Below, piece after piece: positions 52,610-62,224 of a stretch of DNA of 64,000 nt; position 1 is the first letter of the stretch, and each line of letters starts with the position of its first letter. This DNA comes from Streptomyces capitiformicae (GTDB lineage: Bacteria; Actinomycetota; Actinomycetes; Streptomycetales; Streptomycetaceae): contig NZ_CP022161.1 in NCBI RefSeq assembly GCF_002214185.1, forward strand, positions 3,719,767 to 3,783,766, read 5' to 3'. The notes beneath the pieces were generated by a model. The model had not been told where the DNA came from, did not search any database, and saw only the letters and a list, made by a program, of their open reading frames with translations. A program made the position numbers and the translations under genes.

Positions 52610-53707
52610 TCAGAAAAACACCGACCGCCGCTGCACCAGCAACTTGTACAACGTGTGCTGAATCTGCTCCCGCACCTGATCCGTCAGGTTGAACATCAGC
52701 ATCGGATCCTCGGCAGCCTCCGGCGGATACCCATCCGTAGGAATCGGCTCCCCGAACTGAATCGTCCACTTCGTCGGCAACGGCACCGCCCCCAACGGCC
52801 CGAGCCACGGAAACGTAGGCGTGATCGGGAAGTACGGAAAGCCCAGCAGCCGCGCAAGCGTCTTGGAGTTCCCGATCATCGGGTAGATCTCCTCCGCCCC
52901 CACGATCGAGCACGGAATGATCGGCGTACCAGCCCGCAACGCGGTCGAGACGAACCCACCCCGCCCGAACCGCTGCAGCTTGTACCGGTCCCCGAACGGC
53001 TTACCCAGCCCCTTGAACCCCTCCGGCATCACCCCGACGAGCTCACCCTGCTGCAACAACCGCGAGGCGTCCTCCGCGCACGCGAGGGTGTGCCCGAGCT
53101 TGCGGGCCAGTTCATTGACCACCGGCAGCATGAAGACCAGGTCCGCCGCGAGCAGCCGCAGATGGCGCCCGGCCGGATGGTTGTCGTGCACGGCGACCTG
53201 CATCATCAGGCCGTCCATCGGCAGCGTCCCGGAGTGATTGGCGACGATCAGCGCGCCACCGTCCGTCGGGATGTTCTCGATGCCCTTCACCTCGACACGG
53301 AAGTACTTCTCGTACACCGGCCGCAGCAGGGACATCAGGACCTGGTCGGTCAACTCCTCGTCGTAGCCGAAGTCGTCGACCTCGTAATCACCCGTGAGCC
53401 GCTTACGCAGGAAGGCGAGACCGCCCGCGATCCGTCGTTCGAGACTGCTGCCGTTCTGCGCCTCGGCGGCCTCCTGGGGCGGCTCCGGCTTCTCCCGTGT
53501 CACAGGGACATCATCGGCGCTGGCCGGCCGTCCGGGGAGAGGCTGGACCTCACCGGTCTCACGACCCTCACGGCCCCCATGGACGTCGCGGACGACCGCG
53601 GGCTCGCCCTTGCGCCGGCTCCCCGTGCCCCGGCGGCGCGACGGGCGCTGCGTGGCACCCCCGCGCGTCCGGTCGTCGTCGAACGGAATGACCTTGGCAT
53701 CAGCCAT
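52610..53707 (-). CDS. Lysophospholipid acyltransferase family protein (PlsC-like)
   Basis: 365 aa. It likely transfers acyl chains to lysophospholipids. The catalytic NHSGTLPMDG (HX4D) is near residue 155, and the Glu-containing PEGFKG motif follows at VGVMPEGFKGLG. An N-terminal ~95-residue Arg/Gly/Glu-rich disordered region precedes the domain. The ATG at 53707 is preferred over an open frame to 54064. It lies 14 bp downstream of the epimerase gene, so both are probably one operon. Confidence 0.88.
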   Translation of the reverse strand: MADAKVIPFDDDRTRGGATQRPSRRRGTGSRRKGEPAVVRDVHGGREGRETGEVQPLPGRPASADDVPVTREKPEPPQEAAEAQNGSSLERRIAGGLAFLRKRLTGDYEVDDFGYDEELTDQVLMSLLRPVYEKYFRVEVKGIENIPTDGGALIVANHSGTLPMDGLMMQVAVHDNHPAGRHLRLLAADLVFMLPVVNELARKLGHTLACAEDASRLLQQGELVGVMPEGFKGLGKPFGDRYKLQRFGRGGFVSTALRAGTPIIPCSIVGAEEIYPMIGNSKTLARLLGFPYFPITPTFPWLGPLGAVPLPTKWTIQFGEPIPTDGYPPEAAEDPMLMFNLTDQVREQIQHTLYKLLVQRRSVFF

Positions 53708-53721
53708 CGTTGATGCGCTCC

Positions 53722-54840
53722 TCAGTTGGCGCTCTGCTTCGGGGGGTGGCCACCGCCCGGTACGGGCAGGGCGGGCAGGGGCAGTGCGGCGATCCGGTCG
53801 ATGGCCCCCGCGAGGGCCTCGGGGGGCAGCAGGCCGGGCCCGCGGCTGCGCGCGAAGTCCGCGAAGGTCTCCGCGGTCGTGTACTTGGCCCGGTAGCCCA
53901 GCGTCTCGCGCATCTGGTTCGTCGACACGACCCGGCCGTGGGTCAGCAGCCGCAGCTGCTCCGGCGAGAAGTCCGAGACGCCGAGCGTACGGACCATCGA
54001 ACCGACCCAGCTGACCGCCGGCATCAGCAGCGGCACGGTCGGCCGGCCCAGCCGCCGCGCGCACTGCGAGAGCAGCAGGACGCCGTCGCCGGCGATGTTG
54101 AACGTGCCGCTGTTGAGCGTGCCGCGCTCCGGCTCGTGCGAGGCGATCCGCAGCACCTCGATCACATCGTCCTCGTGCACGAACTGCAGCCGCGGGTCAT
54201 AGCCCAGCACGGTCGGCAGCACCGGCAGCGAGAAGTACGAGGCGAGCGGCGAATCGGCGCTCGGCCCGAGAATGTTCGCGAACCGCAGCACACACACGGC
54301 CACGTCGGGCCGACGCCGCGCGAAGCCCCGCACATAGCCCTCGACCTCGACGGTGTCCTTGGCGAAGCCGCCGCTGGGCAGCGACTTGGGCGGCGTGGTC
54401 TCGGTGAACACGGCCGGGTCACGCGGCGCGGACCCGTACACGTTCGTGCTGGACTTCACGACCAGCCGCTTGACCGACGGGGACTTCTGGCAGGCACCGA
54501 GCAGCTGCATGGTGCCGATGACGTTGGTCTCCTTCAGCGTGGCCCGGCCGCCGCTGCCCAACGGGGTACCCGTGACGTCCATGTGCACCACGGTGTCGAC
54601 GTTGTGCTCGGCCAGCACTCGGGCTATGGCCGGGTGCCGGATATCGGCCTGCACGAAGTCCGCGCCGCCCAGATGGTGCCCCGGGGGCACCGCGTCGACG
54701 GCGATGACCCGCTCGACCTCCGGGTCACGCTGGATCCGCCGGACGAACCGGCCCCCCAGCTGACGGGCCACCCCGGTCACGAGCACGACCTTCCCCAAGA
54801 CAGCGCCTTCCTTCCCGACATCGGCACCCGTAGGCGTCAC
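53722..54840 (-). CDS. NAD-dependent epimerase/dehydratase family protein
   Basis: About 370 aa, extended SDR. The nucleotide-binding motif is KVVLVTGVARQLGGRFV, and VIAVDAVPP follows beta-2. SSTNVYGS carries Ser-Thr. The usual YxxxK Tyr-Lys is replaced by a GFAKDTVEVEG segment, so catalysis may be atypical. A TTG at 54798 with GGAAGGAAGG upstream is a likely true start; the GTG at 54840 is the longest form. It is cotranscribed with the acyltransferase. Confidence 0.83.
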   Translation of the reverse strand: MTPTGADVGKEGAVLGKVVLVTGVARQLGGRFVRRIQRDPEVERVIAVDAVPPGHHLGGADFVQADIRHPAIARVLAEHNVDTVVHMDVTGTPLGSGGRATLKETNVIGTMQLLGACQKSPSVKRLVVKSSTNVYGSAPRDPAVFTETTPPKSLPSGGFAKDTVEVEGYVRGFARRRPDVAVCVLRFANILGPSADSPLASYFSLPVLPTVLGYDPRLQFVHEDDVIEVLRIASHEPERGTLNSGTFNIAGDGVLLLSQCARRLGRPTVPLLMPAVSWVGSMVRTLGVSDFSPEQLRLLTHGRVVSTNQMRETLGYRAKYTTAETFADFARSRGPGLLPPEALAGAIDRIAALPLPALPVPGGGHPPKQSAN

Positions 54841-54937
54841 TCTGCTCGTACTCTGCCGCGTTCCCCGTGTACGGCCACGTTAGCGGGTCGGTGTTGCGCT
54901 GTGATGCCCACGACCGCGCCAACGACCGGCAAAAACA

Positions 54938-54972
54938 TGTGACCCCCCACCGCTTTTCGGTGGGGGGTCACA
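54938..54972. terminator. Hairpin terminator
   Basis: TGTGACCCCCCACCG pairs perfectly with CGGTGGGGGGTCACA around CTTTT (15-bp stem). It lies between the epimerase start and the 32-aa basic gene, so it may end that small transcript. Confidence 0.8.
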
Positions 54973-55071
54973 GCAACGCGCTCTCAACAGCTTTCGCGCA
55001 AGCGTGCAAGGCATACGACCCCCGTACGAAACGAGGGCCGGCCTGGGCCCCTTTTCAGGGCCCGGACCGCC

Positions 55072-55170
55072 TTACTTCTTGTTGCGACGCTGAACGCGGG
55101 TGCGCTTGAGCAGCTTGCGGTGCTTCTTCTTCGCCATCCGCTTGCGCCGCTTCTTGATAACAGAGCCCAC
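55072..55170 (-). CDS. AURKAIP1/COX24-domain small ribosome-associated protein (bS22-type)
   Basis: A 32-aa, very basic peptide beginning [19 protein letters not shown] and ending RVQRRNKK. It matches the AURKAIP1/COX24 family, found in the small ribosomal subunit of actinobacteria (bS22). GTG start with GAGGG upstream. The same gene lies in the same place in other Streptomyces, near bldN, from memory. Confidence 0.9.
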   Translation of the reverse strand: MGSVIKKRRKRMAKKKHRKLLKRTRVQRRNKK

Positions 55171-55337
55171 GACTACCCTCGCTCACTTCTCATCACTCGG
55201 TGTTTGGGCGCCATGGGCCCATACGACCTACGAGGGGCCAGCCTACCCGCCCGAGCGCTGAGGTCGTAATCGAGGGTGAACCGGAGGTTTCCCGGAGGCC
55301 CGCAGGACCTCCGGGAGCCCTCCGGCCCCGATGACCG

Positions 55338-55550
55338 TCAGGCCGTCTCCACCCCCACATAGCTCTCGCGGAGGTACTCGTGAACCGCTTGCTCCGGCAC
55401 CCGGAAGGACCTGCCCACCCGGATCGCCGGCAGATGACCGCTGTGCACCAACCGGTACACGGTCATCTTCGACACTCGCATCACCGAGGCGACTTCCGCC
55501 ACGGTCAGGAACTGAACCTCGTTCAGAGGCCTCTCGCCAGCTGCAGCCAT
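55338..55550 (-). CDS. bdtA: Excisionase-type helix-turn-helix protein (BldC/MerR-like small regulator)
   Basis: 70 aa. The MerR-type winged helix LTVAEVASVMRVSKMTVYRLVHSGHLPAIRVGRSFRVPEQAVHEYL-like pattern is complete (residues ~15-62). Length and locus next to bldN fit the Streptomyces BdtA gene, a reported BldD target; this identification is from memory. It probably binds promoter DNA as an oligomer like BldC. The ATG at 55550 has GGTGTG upstream, with an open frame above to 55631. Confidence 0.78.
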   Translation of the reverse strand: MAAAGERPLNEVQFLTVAEVASVMRVSKMTVYRLVHSGHLPAIRVGRSFRVPEQAVHEYLRESYVGVETA

Positions 55551-55679
55551 GACACACCTGAACCTTCCGCACTCGACGGCCACCGGCTTCCCCTTCCGGT
55601 GACTCTTCGTCGCTGCGTGCTCACTCCCCAATGTAGGGGCGGGTGATGCGAGTGGGGAAGAGGGGATGCCATCGACGGC

Positions 55680-56495
55680 CTACTGTGACAGACACGCCCG
55701 ATTGAGTACGTAGCGGGTCAGCGGTCGGTAGTAACCAGACCGCACACCGTCATCAAGTGGAACGGCGACGGACACCCGCCCCTCCGCCTCCCCCACGAAG
55801 AGCGCGGGATCGTCCGTATCCGCGAGCCCGATCGCCTCGAACCCCAGCTGACCTGCTCCGCAGACCCATCCATGGTCCCCGACCACGAGTTCCGGGAGCG
55901 GCCCGCCACCGTCCGCCGCGGCCGCCAGAACCGTCCGAACCGGGAGGGGCGAATGCGTGTGCACGCCGGTCGCACAACCCGGGCGCAACGCGGGCGCCTC
56001 GCGTACGACGGCGACTCCTCGTACGTAGCCAAGGTTGTACGTGCGTAGACCGAACCGGGTCGTTATGTCGACACGTCTACCCATCGCAGGGGTGAGAACC
56101 TCACATCCCGCCGCCGACAACGCGTCCGCCAACGCACCGTAGAAGCCGATCAGACGGTGCGGATGCCCCGTCCCGAAGAGCACCGGCCCACCACTGTGAG
56201 CGACCGCCCCCAGCCGCTCCGCGAACCGGTCCAGCGCCGCCAGGGTCCGCCCCGGATCAATCACATCCTGCCCGGATGTACACCCTGGATCGGCCGAAAC
56301 CCCACACCTCTCGGCCATCAATCCGAGCACATCCCGCTGCCGCCAGGCCAACTCCGGATCAAGCCCGATCAAAAACCGAGGATCCCGAGCCGCGAACAGC
56401 CGATAACTCCGCAGACTCGACTCACGCGAGGTGGCGACCCTCCCAGCCAACCCGACACCCACAAGATGCGCCCGCAGCCCCCCGACACTCACCAC
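55680..56495 (-). CDS. Conserved hypothetical protein, possibly a phosphatase
   Basis: 271 aa. Features: SLRSYRLFAARDPRFLIGLDPE, a strongly conserved-looking GVSADPGCTSGQDVIDPGRTL, GPVLFGTGHPHRLIGFY, VVGDHGWVCGAGQLGFEAIGLAD, FVGEAEGRV. The GTGHPHR and VGDHGW motifs with several His/Asp suggest a metal-dependent phosphatase; orthologues are annotated as phosphatase. No experimental function known. It lies between the bdtA-like gene and acuC-like gene on the same strand. The start is GTG. Confidence 0.65.
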   Translation of the reverse strand: MVSVGGLRAHLVGVGLAGRVATSRESSLRSYRLFAARDPRFLIGLDPELAWRQRDVLGLMAERCGVSADPGCTSGQDVIDPGRTLAALDRFAERLGAVAHSGGPVLFGTGHPHRLIGFYGALADALSAAGCEVLTPAMGRRVDITTRFGLRTYNLGYVRGVAVVREAPALRPGCATGVHTHSPLPVRTVLAAAADGGGPLPELVVGDHGWVCGAGQLGFEAIGLADTDDPALFVGEAEGRVSVAVPLDDGVRSGYYRPLTRYVLNRACLSQ

Positions 56496-56579
56496 ACCCC
56501 CGATGCTGACGCATCAGCCTCACCGAGACCGCCGAAACCCCCGCCCGAACCACACAGTCGGCGTAACGACCACCGCGAC

Positions 56580-56660
56580 CCCATCAGGGGCGCGGGGCTC
56601 TATCGATGTGCGGCTCCGCCACGCGGGGTCAAAGGGGCACAGCCCCTTGAGGATGGGACG
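56580..56660. repeat. Dispersed intergenic repeat, copy F
   Basis: ATCAGGGGCGCGGGGCTCTA, CGATGTGCGGCTCCGCCACG and a GGGGCACAGCCCCTTGA hairpin match copies B, D and E. It lies between two same-strand genes. Confidence 0.75.
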
Positions 56661-56686
56661 GGTAGGCGCGGCGGGGGCGAATACCC

Positions 56687-57862
56687 CTACGGCAACAGCC
56701 CCCGCAATGGAAACACAGCCTTACGCGCAGCCACCACCGCCTGGTCCAACCGATCCGCAGGGTCGTACCCCGCCTCCCAGGAGGCCCACCCCACAGGCCA
56801 CCGCCCATCAGTCATCCGAGCCGGCGCCAACTGCCGCGTACGAGCAAAGACCTCCTGCCGCCACCCCTCAGGAATCACGCTCTCCGGCGCGATCTCCCGC
56901 CCCGCCACAATCCCCACCAGATGGGTCCACGACCGCGGCACCACATCCACGACCGCGTACCCACCCCCACCGAGTGCGACCCACCGCCCCTCGGAATGCT
57001 CATGCGCCAACTCATGGAGAGCCACCTGCACCGCCCGCTGCGCGTCCAACGACACCGCCAGATGCGCCAACGGATCCTCGAAGTGCGTATCGGCCCCATG
57101 CTGAGTCACGAGCACCTGCGGCCGAAACTCGGCAAGCACCTCCGGCACCACCGCATGAAACGCCCGCAACCACCCCGCGTCCCCGGTCCCCGCCGGCAAC
57201 GCCACATTCACGGCCGACCCCTCCGCACCCGGCGAGGCCCCCGTCTCCTCCGGCCACCCCGTCTGCGGAAACAACGTCCGAGGATGCTCGTGCATCGAGA
57301 TCGTCAGCACCCGCGGATCCTCCCAGAACGCCGCCTGCACCCCGTCCCCGTGATGCACATCGACATCCACATACGCGACCCGCTCGGCCCCCAACTCCAG
57401 CAACCGGGCGATGGCCAGCGAGGCATCGTTGTAGATACAGAACCCCGACGCACCGCCCGGCATCGCATGATGCAGCCCACCCGCGAAGTTCACCGCGTGC
57501 AGTGCGTCCCCCCGCCACACGGCCTCAGCCGCCCCCACCGACTGCCCGGCGATCAACGCGGACACCTCATGCATCCCGGCGAAGGCGGGATCGTCGACGG
57601 TCCCCAACCCATACCCCTGGTCCGCACTCCCAGGATCCGCGGACGCCGCCTTGACCGCCGCCACATAGTCCTCACGGTGCACGAGCCGCAGGGTCGACTC
57701 CCCCGCTGGCTTCGCCGAGACGACATCCATCTCCCGGTCGAGCCCGAAGGCACTCACCAGACTCCGGGTCAACGACAGCCGGACCGGATCCATCGGATGG
57801 TCCGGACCGAAGTCATAGCCCGTTACTGCCTCGTCCCACATCAGCTGTGCGCGGCCGCTCAT
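56687..57862 (-). CDS. acuC: Acetoin utilization protein AcuC (histone deacetylase family)
   Basis: 391 aa with the class I/II HDAC-like arginase fold. Motifs: AGGLHHAMPGGASGFCIYND, AYVDVDVHHGDGVQAAFW (metal-binding Asp-His), SMHEHPRTLFP, QHGADTHFEDPLAHL (metal-binding Asp), GGGGYAV. A zinc-dependent deacylase, likely removing acetyl groups from lysines or small molecules such as acetyl-CoA synthetase. ATG 57862 has GGTGGCGGGC upstream. It overlaps the MFS 3' end by 50 bp. Confidence 0.9.
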   Translation of the reverse strand: MSGRAQLMWDEAVTGYDFGPDHPMDPVRLSLTRSLVSAFGLDREMDVVSAKPAGESTLRLVHREDYVAAVKAASADPGSADQGYGLGTVDDPAFAGMHEVSALIAGQSVGAAEAVWRGDALHAVNFAGGLHHAMPGGASGFCIYNDASLAIARLLELGAERVAYVDVDVHHGDGVQAAFWEDPRVLTISMHEHPRTLFPQTGWPEETGASPGAEGSAVNVALPAGTGDAGWLRAFHAVVPEVLAEFRPQVLVTQHGADTHFEDPLAHLAVSLDAQRAVQVALHELAHEHSEGRWVALGGGGYAVVDVVPRSWTHLVGIVAGREIAPESVIPEGWRQEVFARTRQLAPARMTDGRWPVGWASWEAGYDPADRLDQAVVAARKAVFPLRGLLP

Positions 57863-59036
57863 GCCCGCCACCGTATCGGTCCGGTTGAGTCTCGAACGAG
57901 CGGGCGTACACCAATGTCACCAGCACCAACACCATCGGCACGAGCATCGCCCCGCGATAACTGAAGAGGTCCCCCAACGCCCCCACCAACGCAGAACCGA
58001 TCAAGAACCCGACATAGTTGAAGATATTCAAGCGAGCGACAACCGCATCCGAAGCCCCGGGGAACAGCCGTCCCGCAGCCGCGAACGTCTGCGGGACGAG
58101 CACACACAACCCGAGCCCCAGCAGAGTGAACCCGAGCATCCCCACCCAAGCCCCCGGCGCCCCCGCCACCACGGCGAACCCGGCCGCCGCCACCAGCGCC
58201 CCGGCCCGTACGACGGCCACGGCCCCGAACTTCCGGACCCCGAAGTCCCCGATGGACCGCCCGAGCAACGTGGTGACCATGTAGACGTTGTAGGGCACGG
58301 TAGCCAGCTCCGCGCTGCTCCCCAGCACATCCTTCAGATACTTCGCACTCCAGTTGGAGACCGTCGAGTCCCCGATGTACGCGAAGCACATCACCAGACA
58401 GAGCGGCAGCAGCATCTTGAAGGCGATGGTCCCACCGGCGGCCCCCGCGACAGCGGTGTCCGGCTCCTTCTCGGTGGGCCGCCCGTCGACGTACCACCGG
58501 CTCCCCACGAACGCGGCCGGCAGCAGCACGGCCACCACGGGCAGATACGACACGAGCAGCGTCAGGTCCCAGTGCTCCCCGACCCACGCCAGCGAGGCCC
58601 CGACCATCCCGCCCAGGCTGAACACGGCATGAAAGCCGAGCATGATGCTCCGCCCGTACGTCCGCTGCAGGCTCACCCCGAGCATGTTCATCGACGCGTC
58701 GAGCGACCCGACCGCCAGCCCGAAGACCGCCAGCGAGACACCCAGTTCGACCATGTGCGAGCCGGCCCCCACTCCGAGCAGCGCCAGGAGCACGACGGGC
58801 TGGGTCCACCGCAGCACCCGGCTCGGCGGCACCTTCTTCACCAGGTGCTCGGTGCAGACGCTGCCGACCCCGGCGAGGACCGGCACGGCAGCGAGGAATG
58901 CGGGCAGCAGTGCGTCGGAGACCCCGTACCGGTCCTGAATGGCCGGAATCAGCGTCACGAGCAGCGCGAAGGCAACACCCTGAGCGAAGAAGCTGAACGC
59001 CAACGCGGCCCGACCGCGCCGCAGCACATCTGTCAT
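57813..59036 (-). CDS. MFS transporter
   Basis: 407 aa with about 12 hydrophobic helices. Motif: FFAQGVAFALLVTLIPAIQDRYGVSD; LGFHAVFSLGGMVGASLAW; the central loop (RPTEKEPDT) splits the halves. A charged ~20-residue C-terminal tail overlaps the acuC start by 50 bp. The FucP/YfkF-like substrate is unknown. Possibly co-transcribed with acuC. Confidence 0.87.
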   Translation of the reverse strand: MTDVLRRGRAALAFSFFAQGVAFALLVTLIPAIQDRYGVSDALLPAFLAAVPVLAGVGSVCTEHLVKKVPPSRVLRWTQPVVLLALLGVGAGSHMVELGVSLAVFGLAVGSLDASMNMLGVSLQRTYGRSIMLGFHAVFSLGGMVGASLAWVGEHWDLTLLVSYLPVVAVLLPAAFVGSRWYVDGRPTEKEPDTAVAGAAGGTIAFKMLLPLCLVMCFAYIGDSTVSNWSAKYLKDVLGSSAELATVPYNVYMVTTLLGRSIGDFGVRKFGAVAVVRAGALVAAAGFAVVAGAPGAWVGMLGFTLLGLGLCVLVPQTFAAAGRLFPGASDAVVARLNIFNYVGFLIGSALVGALGDLFSYRGAMLVPMVLVLVTLVYARSFETQPDRYGGGHERPRTADVGRGSNGL

Positions 59037-59090
59037 GGCGGAACAGTAGGGGTCACGCCCTCTTCGCGGGTAGGGGAAGCTGAAGATTGC

Positions 59091-59735
59091 TCAACTCATC
59101 AGGCTGACCAGGGCTCGCATGTCCCCGAAGAGCCCGTTGGCCCCGCCCAGCTTCGCCGCCGGGGTCATGGCCGTGAACCCGTACACATCCATGCCGGCCG
59201 CCACCGCCGCCCGTACCCCCAACGGGCTGTCCTCGACGACCACACACCGCTCTGCGGCCACCCCCATCCGCTCCGCCGCGTGCAGGAACAGATCCGGCGC
59301 CGGCTTCCCCCGCCCCACATCCTGCGAACTGAAGACCCGCTCGTCCCCGAACCACCGGTCAAGCCCGGTCTTCCGATGCCCCACCCGGATCCGCTCATGA
59401 CTCCCGGAGGACGCCACGCAGTACGGCACGCCGTCCGCGACCAGCTTCTCCAACACATCTCCGACCCCGGTGACCGCCTCCAACTCCCGCTCGAACGCGG
59501 CGAACACCCGCCCATGAAAGACCTCGTCGAAGTCGTCCGGCAACCGCTCCCCCGTCCGTTCCAGAATCAGCTCGTGGATCCGGTGCATCGCCGACCCCAT
59601 GTAATCCCGAATGGACTCCTCGTACGAGGTCGGGTGCCCGAGCTCGGTCAGGTAGGCCGCCAGAAGCCGATTGGAGATGGGCTCACTGTCGACGAGTACA
59701 CCGTCGTTGTCGAAGATCACGAGTTCATAGCGCAT
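59091..59735 (-). CDS. HAD family hydrolase, beta-phosphoglucomutase-like
   Basis: 214 aa. Motif I is IFDNDGVLVDSEP (nucleophile Asp, acid/base Asp), motif II is VASSGSHERI, motif III Lys is in GRGKPAPDLFLHA, motif IV is VEDSPLGVRAA. The C1 cap (residues ~20-85) fits the CbbY/PGM subfamily. A phosphatase or mutase on sugar phosphates is likely. It lies directly beside an rRNA operon remnant. Confidence 0.9.
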   Translation of the reverse strand: MRYELVIFDNDGVLVDSEPISNRLLAAYLTELGHPTSYEESIRDYMGSAMHRIHELILERTGERLPDDFDEVFHGRVFAAFERELEAVTGVGDVLEKLVADGVPYCVASSGSHERIRVGHRKTGLDRWFGDERVFSSQDVGRGKPAPDLFLHAAERMGVAAERCVVVEDSPLGVRAAVAAGMDVYGFTAMTPAAKLGGANGLFGDMRALVSLMS

Positions 59736-59748
59736 GCCTAGGACCCTA

Positions 59749-60381
<633 letters not shown>

Positions 60382-60392
60382 ACGACGACTTG

Positions 60393-60406
60393 TGTCATCG
60401 ATGACA
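60393..60406. promoter_or_regulatory. 14-bp palindrome TGTCATCGATGACA
   Basis: A perfect 14-bp palindrome with central CG, the geometry LacI/GalR proteins recognise. It sits ~125 bp upstream of the GH32 start, in the region it shares with the LacI gene. Confidence 0.6.
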
Positions 60407-60685
60407 GCGAGTGCCCGATTATGAAGCGCAATCCGGCCAGTGCGTCAACGGTGCGGGCGTGATTGCTCCGGTACGGGCCTGCGGTCCGTCGGGCATCGTC
60501 GGAGGTCGCGAACCGCACCAACAAGTTCGGCCATGACGGGTTGGGGTCGGCAAACGCGCAGGTCAGAGTGGTGACTTGGGTGGCAACCGGCAGGCCTCCG
60601 CGGCGTCGTGCGAGACCGAGATCGGCCGCGTCAACGAGTTGTTTCCGGGGTGTTGACCGGTAGGGCCTCGCGGTGCTTCACTTCC

Positions 60686-60733
60686 GGGACCGGTACCGAA
60701 ACCGGTTCCGGGACCGATACCGGTACCGGTTGC
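60686..60733. repeat. Two 24-bp direct repeats rich in ACCGGT sites
   Basis: GGGACCGGTACCGAAACCGGTT(CC) and GGGACCGATACCGGTACCGGTT(GC) are tandem 24-bp repeats, each with ACCGGTT half-sites. They end ~75 bp before the LacI gene start, so they may be its operators. Confidence 0.65.
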
Positions 60734-60808
60734 ACGGGTCTCTGTAGGATCAGGCCCTTCGGTGCGGGAGGAAGTCTTCCGCCTCTGCAGGAAGAGAGGG
60801 GAGGTGAC

Positions 60809-61816
60809 ATGGGAGTCACTATCGCCGACGTGGCCTCGCGGGCCGGGGTCAGCAAGACGACGGTCTCGCGGGTGCTGAACGGCAAGGGCGAGATCAGCGA
60901 GGACACCGTCTCGAAGGTCCGCAAGGCGATCTCGGAGCTCGGCTATGTGCCGAGCGCTGGGGCCGTGGGGCTGGCACGCGGCACGACCCAGATGATCGGG
61001 ATGCTGGTCCCTGACCTGGCCTGGGCCTGGGCCGGCATAGTGCAGGCGGTCGTCGAAACGCTGGAGGCCGAGGGCTTCGGGCTGCGGATGCTGACCTGGA
61101 ACCGCGGTGAGGAGTCACTGCGCAGGCTGGGCCTGCAGGTCGCTGCCAAGTCGTTCGACGGGCTGCTGGTGATAGAGCCCGAGGGGGCCCTGGGGTCCAT
61201 CACGGAACTGCACGAGGCCGGACTGCCGGTGGTGCTGATAGACGACCGCTTCCAGCGGCCGGGATTCCCCTACGTGGCCACCACCAACCGGGAGGGCGGT
61301 GAGCAGGCGGCGCGCCACCTGCTGGACATCGGCCGCCGTCGCCCTCTGGTGGTGACCGGTCCTGATGAGTACGGGTGCACGCAGGAACGGCTGGGCGGCT
61401 TCGTCGACGCGTATGCGCAGGCTGGGATCGAACTCGACCCGCGCAGAATCATCTGCGGCGACTTCCTGTTCGACGACGGCCGGAGCGCGGTGGCGCAAGC
61501 TCTCGCGGACGGCGTGGAGTTCGACGCGGTCTTCGGGCACAACGACCCCTTGGCAGCCGGTGTGATCGCGGCCCTGCATGAGGCCGGCCTCAAGATTCCG
61601 CGGGATGTCGCCGTGGTGGGGTTCGATGACGTCGAGGTGGCGTCGTACACCTATCCGGCGCTGACCACCATCCGACAGCCGATGCGGGAAATGGGTGAGG
61701 CGGCGGCTCGTCTGCTGCTCGACCACGTGCGCAGATCGCCGGAGGCCGCTCCCTCGCGCATCGTTCCCACCAGCCTCGTGGTCCGTGGCTCGACGTTAGA
61801 GCCGAGCTCGAACTGA
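60809..61816 (+). CDS. LacI family transcriptional regulator
   Basis: 335 aa. The N-terminal helix-turn-helix (TIADVASRAGVSKTTVSRVLNG) and hinge helix precede a periplasmic-binding-like core: MIGMLVPDLAWAWAGIVQ, FDGLLVIEPEG, DAVFGHNDPLAAGVIAAL, VAVVGFDDVEVASYTYPALTTIRQP. Inducer is likely a sugar, given the flanking GH32 remnant and sugar transporter. GGGGAGGTGAC is an excellent ribosome-binding site. It probably represses the downstream ABC transporter and the GH32 gene. Confidence 0.93.
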   Translation: MGVTIADVASRAGVSKTTVSRVLNGKGEISEDTVSKVRKAISELGYVPSAGAVGLARGTTQMIGMLVPDLAWAWAGIVQAVVETLEAEGFGLRMLTWNRGEESLRRLGLQVAAKSFDGLLVIEPEGALGSITELHEAGLPVVLIDDRFQRPGFPYVATTNREGGEQAARHLLDIGRRRPLVVTGPDEYGCTQERLGGFVDAYAQAGIELDPRRIICGDFLFDDGRSAVAQALADGVEFDAVFGHNDPLAAGVIAALHEAGLKIPRDVAVVGFDDVEVASYTYPALTTIRQPMREMGEAAARLLLDHVRRSPEAAPSRIVPTSLVVRGSTLEPSSN

Positions 61817-62224
61817 CGCGACGTCATCGCGATGCGTAAGTGATGGCGCCTCGCGGCCGGGCGGTGCGTTGCCGGTGACGCACCGCCCCCGTCTCCTTGA
61901 AACCTCTCTTCTTGAAACCCAGGCGACCCTCTTCGGCCTCGCCTTCCTGACAACATCCGGCGGCTGCGCCTGCGTTCACGCGGCACCGCCCACCTGCACT
62001 TTCCGCCCGCGCGTTTCCCGATCCGGGACACCGAAGGGGCGCCTGGCACATCCCGCCCGGCCGCTACCCACTCCGCGTCGGACGCTCCCACCGCGACCCG
62101 CGAGGGACCGCCGCCGCTGTCACCACAGACGCTGCCCACTCGTGGGCCGGCCTATCCGGGCGCCCGCCCCTTCCTACCCTTCGCCCCCCCGCGCCTGTCT
62201 CGCTCAACGGCAAGGAGCCGCATC
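61817..62224. other. Intergenic region upstream of the sugar transporter operon
   Basis: 408 bp. A hairpin at 61859-61888 and two CTTGAAACC direct repeats near 61895-61920 are the notable sites, the latter possibly operator half-sites. No coding sequence is convincing. Confidence 0.5.
61859..61888. terminator. Hairpin terminator after the LacI gene
   Basis: GGGCGGTGCGT pairs perfectly with ACGCACCGCCC (11-bp stem, 8-nt loop), 43 nt after the LacI gene stop. Confidence 0.7.
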
